From: Marinobacter lipolyticus SM19 | GTDB lineage: Bacteria; Pseudomonadota; Gammaproteobacteria; Pseudomonadales; Oleiphilaceae | Length of the DNA stretch: 50,635 nucleotides | Reading direction: 5' to 3' | Assembly: GCF_000397065.2 (NCBI RefSeq) | Contig: NZ_KE007327.1 | Coordinates: 90,412 to 141,046, forward strand | Shown: piece after piece, positions 15,853 to 24,314 of the stretch | Numbering within the stretch: position 1 is the first letter of the stretch | Layout: each line of letters opens with the position of its first letter | The notes under the pieces: generated by a model | What the model saw: only the letters and a program-made list of their open reading frames with translations | Told to the model about the DNA's origin: nothing | The model's database searches: none | Program-made: the position numbers and the translations under genes

Positions 15853-17160
15853 ATGTTTGGTAAACACCGTATTGCAGAGTTAACCGAAGCGTTGGAGGTT
15901 TCTCGGCACGATTTCGCCCGGGTACGGCAAATTCTGGATGCCATTAGCTCCCAGATCGGATACATCGAGTTCAGTCGTTCCGGTATCGTTGAGTCGGCCA
16001 ACGATATTCTGCTGTCGGTGGTGGGTTACCAGCGCCAGGAATTGATTGGCAAGCACCATCGCCTGTTGTGTGATTCCAGCTATGTCTCGTCTGACGAGTA
16101 CCGCCGCTTCTGGGAGGATCTGGGGCGAGGTATCTCGCAACAGGGAATATTTCCCCGCTATGCCAAAGACGGTAGCCGGGTGTGGCTGGAGGCCACCTAT
16201 TTCCCCGTAACAGGTTTGGACGGGCAGGTTTGCAAGGTCGTCAAGATTGCCCGTGATGCCACAGCGGCACAGGATAAGGTCGCGGATGACAGCGCCATGC
16301 TGGAAGCGATTAACCGCTATATGGCGGTGATCAAGTTCACGCCAGATGGTGAGATACTGGAAGCCAATGATAATTTCCTGACCACCACCGGCTACGCCAG
16401 GGACGAAATCCTTCTCCAGCATCACAAAATGTTCTGCTTTGACGACTTCTATCGCGATAATCCCGATTTCTGGAGCCGCTTGGCTCGGGGCGAAAGCTTT
16501 TCGGGACAGTTTGAGCGCCGGGACAAAAGCGGTCGTAGTATCTGGCTGGAGGCGACCTACAGCCCGGTGCTGGATGCAGACGGACAAGTCTACAAGGTCA
16601 TCAAGTTTGCCTCCGATATCACCGCCCGCGTGAACAATGCCCGCGAGGCCGCCGAAGTCGCAGCGTCCACATCTGAAGAAACGTCGCAAATCGCCGCCGA
16701 GGCCAATCGTGCCCTTGCTGTTGCGGTGGAAACTTCGGAGTCCACCCTGGCGGAAGTGTCCAGCGCAGCTGCCGTCAGCCGGGACCTGGAAGCCCAGGCC
16801 GAACAGATCGGCAACATCGTCAGCACCATCCGCACGGTAGCCGAACAGACCAACCTGCTGGCGTTAAATGCCGCCATTGAAGCTGCCCGGGCTGGTGAAA
16901 TGGGGCGGGGGTTTGCGGTGGTGGCGGACGAGGTGCGTCAGCTGGCGGCCAAAACCGCCCACTCACTGGAAGAGATTTCCGCCGTGGTGGGCAAGAACAG
17001 CCATCTGATCGAATCTCTGCGCTCCAGCATGGACGGGGTGTCCGAGCTGTCCCGCCGCAGTTCCGGGGAGATCTCCAGCATTGCCAGTGGCATTGGGCAG
17101 GTGGAGAAAGGCATGACGGATCTGGCAGCAGTGGTCGCCCGGCTGACGAATGAGGAGTGA
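15853..17160 (+). CDS. Soluble methyl-accepting chemotaxis protein with two PAS domains (BdlA-like)
   Basis: A 435-residue chemoreceptor without membrane spans. Two PAS domains in tandem (about residues 25-140 and 150-265) share near-repeat pieces: [20 protein letters not shown] against [20 protein letters not shown], and [12 protein letters not shown] against [12 protein letters not shown]. The short signalling domain holds the hairpin tip [20 protein letters not shown] followed by [14 protein letters not shown]. The arrangement and length recall BdlA of Pseudomonas aeruginosa (biofilm dispersal) and Aer-type redox sensors. The SYF/GY-rich PAS loops could hold haem or flavin, but I see no decisive ligand. 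It should be cytoplasmic. GGAGGG lies just upstream of the ATG. No che genes are nearby. Confidence 0.9.
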   Translation: MFGKHRIAELTEALEVSRHDFARVRQILDAISSQIGYIEFSRSGIVESANDILLSVVGYQRQELIGKHHRLLCDSSYVSSDEYRRFWEDLGRGISQQGIFPRYAKDGSRVWLEATYFPVTGLDGQVCKVVKIARDATAAQDKVADDSAMLEAINRYMAVIKFTPDGEILEANDNFLTTTGYARDEILLQHHKMFCFDDFYRDNPDFWSRLARGESFSGQFERRDKSGRSIWLEATYSPVLDADGQVYKVIKFASDITARVNNAREAAEVAASTSEETSQIAAEANRALAVAVETSESTLAEVSSAAAVSRDLEAQAEQIGNIVSTIRTVAEQTNLLALNAAIEAARAGEMGRGFAVVADEVRQLAAKTAHSLEEISAVVGKNSHLIESLRSSMDGVSELSRRSSGEISSIASGIGQVEKGMTDLAAVVARLTNEE

Positions 17161-17168
17161 GCCCCCGC

Positions 17169-18764
17169 TCACTCGCTCTCCCGCATCAGGTCTGCCGCTT
17201 TCTCCGCAATCATCACCGCCGGCGCATTGGTATTGCCGCCAATGATGCTCGGCATAATAGAGGCGTCCACCACCCGCAGGCCCTCTATTCCATGAACCCG
17301 CAGTTTAGGATCGAGCACTGCCATGTCGTCGATGCCCATTTTGCAGGTGCCTACCGGGTGATACACCGTATCGGTGCGTGCCCGCAGAACCTCGCGGATG
17401 TCATCGTCTGTGGTGACGTTCGCGGTGAAGGGGTCTTTGGTAATGAAGCGTGATAGTGCGGGCGCCTTCATCAGCCGATCGGTCATTTTGTAGCCCTTGA
17501 CCATGTCTTCGATATCATCCGGATGGCCAAAAAATTTCGGGTCAATGACCGGGGGTGTTTGCGCCGAACGATCTTTCAGGGAAACAGTACCGCGGCTCTT
17601 GGGGCGCAGCAAGCAGACGTGGCAAGAAAAACCGTGGCCGCCATGCAGGGTTCTGGCGTGATCATCCACCAGTGCAATCACGAAGTGCAGCTGGATATTG
17701 GGAGCGTCCAGTTGAGCGTCGGTTTTGAGGAACCCACCGCCCTCTGCAAAGTTGGACGCCAGCAGGCCGCGACGCTCTTTGCGGTAACGCATGAACTGAC
17801 GGATGCCGTGCAGGCCACCTTTCAGGGACAACCCCAGCAGGTTGGCATCCCTGGATTTATAGCCAAAGATGAAATCCGGGTGGTCCTGAAGGTTTTTACC
17901 CACGCCAGGAAGGTGATGCACCACAGGCACACCGACTGCTTTGAGCTCATCGGCATCCCCGACACCGGATAGCATCAATAGTTGCGGTGACTGGAATGCG
18001 CCGGCGCTCAACACCACTTCCTTCCGTGCACGAATCTGTCGTAGCTGGCCGTTTTGCAGGAACTCGACGCCGACCGCGCGTTTGCCCTCGAACAGAACGC
18101 GTTGTGTCAGCGCATCGGTTTCGATCGTCAGGTTAGGGCGACTGTCGAGGTGGGGCTGCAGATAGCCCCGGTAAGTGCTCCAGCGTTCGCCGTTCAGCTG
18201 GGTCACCTGATACAAGCCAATGCCTTCCTGCTGAGGCCCATTGAAATCGTTCGTCAGGGGGTAGCCCACCTGCTCGGCAGCCTGTAGATAATGTTGCTGG
18301 AAAGGGTTGTCACTTTGCAGATTGCTGACTTTCAGTGGCCCGTCGGTACCATGCCATTCATCTTGCAGAGCCTGATTACCTTCAGACTTCCTGAAGTACG
18401 GCAGCACATCCTTGAATGCCCATCCGTCATTGCCCTGGGCTGCCCAGTCGTCATAGTCACTGCCGTGGCCACGAATGTACGCCATGGCATTGATGGCGGA
18501 CGAACCACCAAGCACCTTGCCACGGGGCTGGTAGCCACGCCGGCCATTCAGGCCCGGCTGCGGTACCGTCTCAAACGCCCAGTTGTTGATATTCTTCGGC
18601 ACCATTGCGACCACGGCGGCTGGTGTCTGGATCAGCCAGCTGGCGCCCTTGCGTGATCCGGCCTCAATCAGCGCCACGGTCGTATTGGCATTCTCGCTCA
18701 ACCGACCCGCCAGTGCGCAGCCGCTGGAGCCTCCGCCTACAATCACGTAATCCACTGTTCGCAT
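17169..18764 (-). CDS. GMC-family alcohol dehydrogenase, AlkJ-like
   Basis: FAD-dependent glucose-methanol-choline family enzyme of 531 residues. The Rossmann start YVIVGGGSSGCALAGRLSE, the GMC signature GKVLGGSSAINAMAYIRGH near residue 84, a second signature LSAGAFQSPQLLMLSGVG near 254, and the catalytic-end TVYHPVGTCKMG and GNTNAPAVMIAEKAA are all present. Overall it resembles AlkJ, the membrane-associated alkanol dehydrogenase of alkane oxidation, more than choline dehydrogenase (from memory of both sequences). It would oxidise medium or long-chain primary alcohols to aldehydes and pass electrons to quinone. It is not in an operon: the MCP converges on it, and a 258-bp gap with no recognisable gene separates it from the M20 gene. 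Confidence 0.87.
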   Translation of the reverse strand: MRTVDYVIVGGGSSGCALAGRLSENANTTVALIEAGSRKGASWLIQTPAAVVAMVPKNINNWAFETVPQPGLNGRRGYQPRGKVLGGSSAINAMAYIRGHGSDYDDWAAQGNDGWAFKDVLPYFRKSEGNQALQDEWHGTDGPLKVSNLQSDNPFQQHYLQAAEQVGYPLTNDFNGPQQEGIGLYQVTQLNGERWSTYRGYLQPHLDSRPNLTIETDALTQRVLFEGKRAVGVEFLQNGQLRQIRARKEVVLSAGAFQSPQLLMLSGVGDADELKAVGVPVVHHLPGVGKNLQDHPDFIFGYKSRDANLLGLSLKGGLHGIRQFMRYRKERRGLLASNFAEGGGFLKTDAQLDAPNIQLHFVIALVDDHARTLHGGHGFSCHVCLLRPKSRGTVSLKDRSAQTPPVIDPKFFGHPDDIEDMVKGYKMTDRLMKAPALSRFITKDPFTANVTTDDDIREVLRARTDTVYHPVGTCKMGIDDMAVLDPKLRVHGIEGLRVVDASIMPSIIGGNTNAPAVMIAEKAADLMRESE

Positions 18765-19022
18765 TGCCGGTCACCTATGAAATTGTTGTTTTAGAAGGGG
18801 AGGGTACAGATTTACTGTAAGTATGGAGAGTGTGGGAAGCGGAGTTAATTCTGAAGGTGATTCTGGGCCAGTTTTCTGCCAACAAGCGTTGGGTGTACGC
18901 ACGGTGCCGCCGACTTCGCAGATAAAGCGACGGCCCCGCGTTGTGCCGTGAATCCTATCCCCGGCCTTGCACATCAGTCAGCCTCTTATGAGGGCTTCAA
19001 GCGCCTTTTGTTTGGCGGGAAA

Positions 19023-20351
19023 TCATTGACTTTGGCTTGTGTGGCTCTGCAGGTAGTCACTCGCCAGGGCAGACAGTGCCTTGATGCCGGTGACCAGTGC
19101 CTTGTCATCCACATAGAACTCCGGCGAGTGATTGGGCGCCGCATTTTTCATGTTTTCCATGGGGGTCACACCAAGGAAAAAGAACAGCCCGGGCACTTCC
19201 TTCGCATAATACGAGAAGTCCTCGGAACCGGTGACCAATGGCGCTTCGAACACCCGCTTGGGAGCTACCCGCTTCAGGGTGGGGAGCATCTGTTGGGTGA
19301 GCGCCGGATCGTTCACCGTTGTGGCGTAATTGTTAACGATAGAAACCTCTGCTTCAGCGCCGGAAGCGTGAGCAATATGTTCCGTGGTCGTGGTCACGTG
19401 TTCATTCACCTGCTGCTGCACATCGTCGTCAAAGGTGCGGATGGTCCCGCTCATTTTGACGGAGTCCGGGATGATGTTGTGGCGGGAGCCACCATCAATG
19501 GTGCCAATCGTGACAACCGCCGGAGCCGGCATGATGTTGGTCTTGCGGCTGACCACCGTTTGCAGTCCGTTGATAATCTGGGCGCTCGCCACGATGGGGT
19601 CAACGCCATCCCAGGGCTGCGCGCCGTGGGTTTGCTCACCTTTCACCGTGATATAGAGGTCCGAGCTGCTGGCCATGGTGGGACCGCTACGGTAACTGAT
19701 GATGCCGGTGGGGGCTTTTGGGGTCACATGAAGCCCGAAGATCGCGTCTACATCCGGGTTCTTGAGAACCCCTTCCTCCACCATAAGGCGAGCACCAAAG
19801 TGCTGTTCGCCTTTATAGACATAGTCACTGGGGCCCTCTTCCGCCGGCTGGAAAATGAACTTCACGGTACCCGGAAGCTGATCGCGGACGTTGGCGAGGT
19901 TCTGGGCAACCGCCATCAGGATGGCGACGTGGGCGTCGTGCCCACAGGCGTGCATGACGTGAGTTTCCTCGCCCTGGTATGTCTGGATCACTTCAGACGC
20001 ATAGGGCAGCCCTGTGCGTTCCTTGACGGGCAACGCATCCATGTCCGCCCTGAGGCCCACCACCGGCCCGGGAAGGCCGCCCTTGAGAATGCCGACGACA
20101 CCGGTTCTGCCAACATCGGTTTGGACCTCCATTCCCAGTTTGCGGAGATGGTCGGCGACCAGTTTGGCGGTTCTGTGCTCCTGATTGCCGAGTTCCGGGT
20201 GTTGGTGTACGTCGTGGCGCCATTCAATGGCTTGCTGGTGAACCGATTCGGCGCCCTGGATGACCTGGTCTGTCAGTGATTGATCTGCCATAGCAAAAGG
20301 GGTTGTGACGGTTGTACAGGCAAGCGTTGCCCGTAGCAGTGCTTTACGCAT
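19023..20351 (-). CDS. Exported M20-family amidohydrolase
   Basis: A 442-residue peptidase M20D-type amidohydrolase of the hippurate/IAA-amino-acid hydrolase group. A signal peptide (MRKALLRATLACTTVTTPFA, cleaved before about DQS) puts it in the periplasm, unusual as many relatives are cytoplasmic. Metal-binding pieces are visible: GLRADMDALPV near residue 100, HACGHDAHVAILM near 145, FQPAEEG near 183, and a late ETGSEDFSYYAKEVPG-type loop (VTGSEDFSYY). The dimerisation part contains the expected SSSDLYITVKGEQTHGAQP. Likely removes an acyl group from an N-acyl amino acid; the substrate is unknown. The AraC regulator ends 49 bp upstream and may be co-oriented rather than co-transcribed. Confidence 0.9.
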   Translation of the reverse strand: MRKALLRATLACTTVTTPFAMADQSLTDQVIQGAESVHQQAIEWRHDVHQHPELGNQEHRTAKLVADHLRKLGMEVQTDVGRTGVVGILKGGLPGPVVGLRADMDALPVKERTGLPYASEVIQTYQGEETHVMHACGHDAHVAILMAVAQNLANVRDQLPGTVKFIFQPAEEGPSDYVYKGEQHFGARLMVEEGVLKNPDVDAIFGLHVTPKAPTGIISYRSGPTMASSSDLYITVKGEQTHGAQPWDGVDPIVASAQIINGLQTVVSRKTNIMPAPAVVTIGTIDGGSRHNIIPDSVKMSGTIRTFDDDVQQQVNEHVTTTTEHIAHASGAEAEVSIVNNYATTVNDPALTQQMLPTLKRVAPKRVFEAPLVTGSEDFSYYAKEVPGLFFFLGVTPMENMKNAAPNHSPEFYVDDKALVTGIKALSALASDYLQSHTSQSQ

Positions 20352-20400
20352 GCGTATCTCCTTGCGATTGTTGTTTATGTTTTAGATGTGTCGACGTGGA

Positions 20401-21408
20401 CTAAGGAGGAGGGGAGTGTTGGTACTCCGAGGGTGAGCAGCCAAACCATTCCTTGAATGCCCGATAGAATTGGGCCGTCTGTCGGTATCCAAGAAGCGAG
20501 GCCGTTGCTTCGTTGGAGTAACCTTTTGAAAGGTAGTTTCTGGCGAGTTTGCGGCGACTCTGATCGAGAATGTCCCGGAAGGTCGATCCCTCCGCGCGAA
20601 TATGGCGTTGTAAGGAACGTGGGCTCACCGCCAACAGATTCGCGCACCGGTCGATATGCGCCTCACCCCGGCGGGACAGGGTCGGAATCAGGATTTCGAC
20701 AGATTCCAGCCAGTTGGGTTGCCCCTGTAACTGCTTGAGCCGACGTTCGCGCCTTGCCAGTTTTTCCACGGGGCACGCTTCCCAGGGAAGCGGTCGGTTG
20801 AGCTGTTCCGGAGAAAACTGTATAGCCGGCTCGCGACCACCAAAGTGCACAGCGGCAGGAAACAAACGATGGTACTGATCCTGAATGGCGAGGGGAGGCA
20901 CATGGTTAAGCCTGATGAGATCAATCGACTGGATGCCAAGGGCCACCAGGATCCGCGAGAAGCTATAAACCATCGCATCCAGCTGCTCGTGGGCCCCCGA
21001 GTAGCCGGCTGCCGGCGTTATCCGAAGAGTGGCTGACTCAGGGGTTGTTTGCAGCTTGAGGGTGCAAAGATCCGAATTCACTTTCATGTAACGACAGAGC
21101 AGTGAGATGGCTTCGTCCAGACTCAGGGCACCCGCCAGGAATGTCCTTCCCATAAAACCGGGATCGTAGTTCAGGTGGCTGTAGGCCTTCGTCATCAGGA
21201 GCGGGTCATCGCGACCATCGGTGACAGCGGCGTGAAGTTCCAGCAGGCGTTCCAGGGGGATGCGAGTGGAAGCCAGGTACGAGTGCCTGCCAATCACCGT
21301 ACTCAGGGATTTTTCCAGTTTTGCCGGCTCCACAACATGCCTCAGTCCCTTAACCGTCGTCAGGAAATGTTCGCGGGAGACCGATGATTCAGGAGTCGCT
21401 TCGAGCAT
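20401..21408 (-). CDS. AraC-family transcriptional regulator
   Basis: A 335-residue activator-type regulator. The N-terminal two thirds is the arabinose-binding-like ligand domain found in OruR/ArgR-type AraC proteins (LLELHAAVTDGRDDPLL, DLCTLKLQTTPESATLRI, VHFGGREPAIQFSPEQL). The C-terminal 90 residues hold the two helix-turn-helix units, LLAVSPRSLQRHIRAEGSTF with RDILDQSRRKLARNYL, and YSNEATASLLGYRQTAQFYR followed by AFKEWFGCSPSEYQ. It lies between the alkyl sulfatase gene and the M20 gene, so either could be its target. A CTCAGGT/ACCTGAG inverted repeat sits 39-60 bp upstream of the start. Confidence 0.88.
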   Translation of the reverse strand: MLEATPESSVSREHFLTTVKGLRHVVEPAKLEKSLSTVIGRHSYLASTRIPLERLLELHAAVTDGRDDPLLMTKAYSHLNYDPGFMGRTFLAGALSLDEAISLLCRYMKVNSDLCTLKLQTTPESATLRITPAAGYSGAHEQLDAMVYSFSRILVALGIQSIDLIRLNHVPPLAIQDQYHRLFPAAVHFGGREPAIQFSPEQLNRPLPWEACPVEKLARRERRLKQLQGQPNWLESVEILIPTLSRRGEAHIDRCANLLAVSPRSLQRHIRAEGSTFRDILDQSRRKLARNYLSKGYSNEATASLLGYRQTAQFYRAFKEWFGCSPSEYQHSPPP

Positions 21409-21446
21409 GGTGTTTTTGTCTTGTTGTTCGGGCGTCAGACCGTTGC

Positions 21447-21468
21447 CTCAGGTTGGAGCTCACCTGAG
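21447..21468. promoter_or_regulatory. Inverted repeat upstream of the AraC-type regulator
   Basis: CTCAGGT (21447-21453) and ACCTGAG (21462-21468) are perfect inverted copies separated by 8 bp, located upstream of the regulator start at 21408. They may be an operator or a leader hairpin. The rest of the 248-bp gap 21409-21656 shows nothing else I can name. Confidence 0.35.
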
Positions 21469-21656
21469 ATCCTGTGTGGAGAAATTACCGTTTGAGGAGG
21501 TGTGGCGGCAAGTGCAATCGGCGCCAATTGGGCTGTGGGGTTCCGGGGGAGTGGGCTCACCTACCGGGTTAGCTCTATTGCGAGAAACAGGCGGAAAACT
21601 GAAGCACCGTCCATGGCGCTATCGGATCGAAAGATCACGGTGTATATCAGCTGTCC

Positions 21657-23639
21657 TCAGGGGGTAACGATGTTGAACCCGAATTCGAAGCTGTCCAGCA
21701 GGCCAAGATAGGTCATGAAGGCCTCTTGGCTACCGTCAATCTTTATGTCTCCGGCTTTGATCGCATCCGGAAAGGTCCGCTGCTTGAGGTTGATGGCATC
21801 CAGTACGGTGCGGTCCAGTGTAACCGTGGCGTCCGCGTCGTCATTGCGGGTACCCATGGTGTAGTTCATCACGCCATTGGCGACGGTAAGCTCGACCCGT
21901 TCGTCGACATCCGGCATGACGATATTCAGGCTGATGTCCACGCCATCCTGTGCAGCCTTGGGGTGATCCAGGCGCATGGCCAGATAGTCCATGTACTTGT
22001 CCAGCGGCAGGCCGCGGATGATATCAGGGGAGGCCGTACTTGGCGTCAGGCCGGACACGACACCTTCACGAAGCTCCTTCGCACCACTGAGGTAGAAATT
22101 GCGCCAGGGACCGCTCTCGGACTGGTAGCCCATCTGGGTCAGGACGTCAGCCAGCAGGTTTTTTGCGTTGGCGTTGCCCGGTTGGGCAAAGACTAGGTGG
22201 TTCAGAGCCGTGGCCGCCCAGCGGTAATTGCCAGCTTCGTAGTCCGCCCGGGCTTTGTCGATGAGGGCTTCCGCGCCGCCAACGTACTCGACAAACTTTT
22301 GTCCCTCCTCAACCGGGGGCAGGGGGTTGAGTTCCGAAGGATTGCCGCTGAACCAGCCGAAGTACAGTTGGTACTGGGCCTTGGCGTTGTGGCTCACAGT
22401 GCCGTAGTAACCCCGGTTAGCGAATTCGTTGGCCAGTGTTTCGGGCAGTTTCAGGTTTTCGGCGATTTCATCCATGGTCTGGCCCTTGTTGGCCAGGCGC
22501 AGGGTCTCGTCGTGGATGTAGCGGTAGGTGTCCCGCTGTTTGCGCCAGAACTCGTTGATTTCCCCCTTGCCCCAAACCGGCCAGTGGTGGCTGCCGAAAC
22601 TGATCTCGACGTCGTCACCAAAGAGGTTGATCACCTGATTGATGTACTTGGCCCACTGGTCGCCATTGCGCACCTTGGCACCGCGCAGGGTATAGAGGTT
22701 GTGCAGGGTATGGTTGATTTCCTCTGCCTGCATCAGCGCTTTGGAGTCGGGCAGGTAGAACATCAGTTCCGCTGGCGCTTCTGCGCCCGGGGTGTTGATA
22801 AAGGTCATGGGAACGCCATCAACAGTTGTTTCGATCGGCTCTCCCGGCGGACCGGAGATGGTGCGCGTGGGTTGCACAATGGTGATCAGACCTGCCGACG
22901 TCTTTTGGCCCAGGCCTGCACCAATGGAACCTTCCGGTCCCGTGGGCAACAGATTGCCGAACATATAACTGGCCCGACGGCTCATGGTATTGCCGGCGAT
23001 CAGGTTCTCACCCACCGACTCCTCGTAGAAATTCTCGGGCGCGATGACAGGGACGTTGCGACGCTCAATCTCTTCCTCGGTTATGATGCCCTTCACGCCT
23101 CCGAAGTGGTCCGCGTGGCTGTGGGTGAAAATAATGGCACTGACCGGCAGGTCGGCGACGTGCTTTCGCAAGAGCTCGAAACCGGCTTTCGCGGGGTCAA
23201 CGGATATCAGCGGGTCAATCACGATCCAGCCGTTATCGCCACGGATGAAGCTCATCACCGACAGGTCGTAGCCCCGAATCTGATAGATGCCCTCCGTCAC
23301 CTCGAACAATCCGGTAATCTGATTAAGCTGCCCTTGTCGCCAGAGGCTGGGGTTGGCTGTTGCAGGGGCATCCTGATCCACCAGGAAATCAAACTGGCCA
23401 ATGTCGTAAACGACCTTGCCGTCGGCATCGGTGATCTTTTTCTGCTCCGGCGTTGCGATCAGCCCCCGTGTTGCCCGCTCGAAATCGGCGCGATTATCAA
23501 ACGGCAGGCTCTCCAACACAGCACGGTTGGCTTCGGCGGTGTGCTTGCTGGCTTCCTGTGATTGAGCTGCAGGTGCCAGCAGCATCAGCCCGGCTATCAA
23601 CGGAACGGTCATTTGTCTGAGGGGTGTTGTTGTTATCAT
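21657..23639 (-). CDS. Secreted metallo-beta-lactamase-fold alkyl sulfatase (SdsA1-like)
   Basis: Alkyl sulfatase of 660 residues with a signal peptide ending near AAQSQEA, so periplasmic or secreted. The dinuclear zinc motif THSHADHFGG lies at about residue 172, followed by the family stretch VIAPENFYEESVGEN; NTPGAEAPAELMFYLPDSKA and MQAEEINHTLHNLYTLRGAK match SdsA1/BDS1, and FGSHHWPVWG supplies a later ligand. The last 120 residues form the SCP2-like hydrophobic substrate domain. It hydrolyses alkyl sulfates such as SDS to alcohol and sulfate. The start at 23639 (AGGAG 7 nt upstream) is chosen over the ATG at 23690, because the latter would place 17 extra residues before the signal. It lies 54 bp after the TetR gene and probably ends that operon. 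Confidence 0.92.
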   Translation of the reverse strand: MITTTPLRQMTVPLIAGLMLLAPAAQSQEASKHTAEANRAVLESLPFDNRADFERATRGLIATPEQKKITDADGKVVYDIGQFDFLVDQDAPATANPSLWRQGQLNQITGLFEVTEGIYQIRGYDLSVMSFIRGDNGWIVIDPLISVDPAKAGFELLRKHVADLPVSAIIFTHSHADHFGGVKGIITEEEIERRNVPVIAPENFYEESVGENLIAGNTMSRRASYMFGNLLPTGPEGSIGAGLGQKTSAGLITIVQPTRTISGPPGEPIETTVDGVPMTFINTPGAEAPAELMFYLPDSKALMQAEEINHTLHNLYTLRGAKVRNGDQWAKYINQVINLFGDDVEISFGSHHWPVWGKGEINEFWRKQRDTYRYIHDETLRLANKGQTMDEIAENLKLPETLANEFANRGYYGTVSHNAKAQYQLYFGWFSGNPSELNPLPPVEEGQKFVEYVGGAEALIDKARADYEAGNYRWAATALNHLVFAQPGNANAKNLLADVLTQMGYQSESGPWRNFYLSGAKELREGVVSGLTPSTASPDIIRGLPLDKYMDYLAMRLDHPKAAQDGVDISLNIVMPDVDERVELTVANGVMNYTMGTRNDDADATVTLDRTVLDAINLKQRTFPDAIKAGDIKIDGSQEAFMTYLGLLDSFEFGFNIVTP

Positions 23640-23693
23640 ATTGACTCCTGTTGCATAGATTTCGGGCCACAACCGGTATCCCCGGGTCATGGT

Positions 23694-24308
23694 CTAAAGA
23701 AACAATTCCAATACAGCCCGCATTTCCATGGCGAGCGCTTTTTGGTCACGGGGTGTTCCCGTTATCTGGTTCTGCAGCTGGTAGCGGAACACACCATCAA
23801 TTAATGCATAACCGAGGGAGGCGTCGATCTCGTCTGCCTTGTCGGCTCGGGTTGCGGCCAATTTGAGAATATCGATCAGGGTCTCTTCGATCTCCTCGAC
23901 CACGGGCCGGAAGGCAGAATCGAAAAGAGCCTGACTCCTAAGGTCGTACCATAACCGGTGGGTCGAGGCTTCCTCGACAATGGTGGTTGCCAGTGCTCCG
24001 GCCAGGGCGTTGATGACGGCCTCCCGACCATGGGCATGGTTGACTGTCTCGTTGAGCAGGGAGGTAAAGGCTGTTTTGTAGACGCTGACACAGTGAAGAA
24101 TCAGCTCCGTTCGGTCTTCAAAGTAGTAATGGAGCATGCCCAGCGACAAGCTGGATTTCTCGGCGATATCCCGCAGGCTGGTATTGGCGTAGCCGAGCTC
24201 CTGAAGAGCCTTCAGGGCACTGCCTGCAATCTGATCTTTCTTTTCCTGGCGTTTTCGGTTCTTGCGCTCGGCTCGAACCTGCAACTTACCGGATACCTCG
24301 GAATTCAT
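23694..24308 (-). CDS. TetR-family regulator
   Basis: A 204-residue repressor-type protein. The helix-turn-helix is at about residues 24-67: IAGSALKALQELGYANTSLR, then DIAEKSSLSLGMLHYYFEDR. The C-terminal part resembles the BetI group. It starts 6 bp after the aldehyde dehydrogenase stop and is followed 54 bp later by the alkyl sulfatase, so it is embedded in the operon it probably controls. A TGGAC-N4-GTCCA palindrome in front of the first operon gene is a candidate operator. The inducer is unknown; a fatty alcohol, aldehyde or acyl-CoA would fit the neighbours. Confidence 0.9.
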   Translation of the reverse strand: MNSEVSGKLQVRAERKNRKRQEKKDQIAGSALKALQELGYANTSLRDIAEKSSLSLGMLHYYFEDRTELILHCVSVYKTAFTSLLNETVNHAHGREAVINALAGALATTIVEEASTHRLWYDLRSQALFDSAFRPVVEEIEETLIDILKLAATRADKADEIDASLGYALIDGVFRYQLQNQITGTPRDQKALAMEMRAVLELFL

Positions 24309-24314
24309 AGGGCA

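Noticed and set aside
18771..18974. 67-codon frame upstream of the AlkJ-like gene
   Set aside because: No ribosome site or protein-like pattern; probably chance in a 258-bp gap.
18948..20279. 443-codon frame antisense to the M20 amidohydrolase
   Set aside because: Same reason: an antisense shadow of a clearly recognised enzyme.
22197..23561. 454-codon frame antisense to the alkyl sulfatase
   Set aside because: Mirror of the sulfatase codons, no independent features, and the sulfatase is certain.
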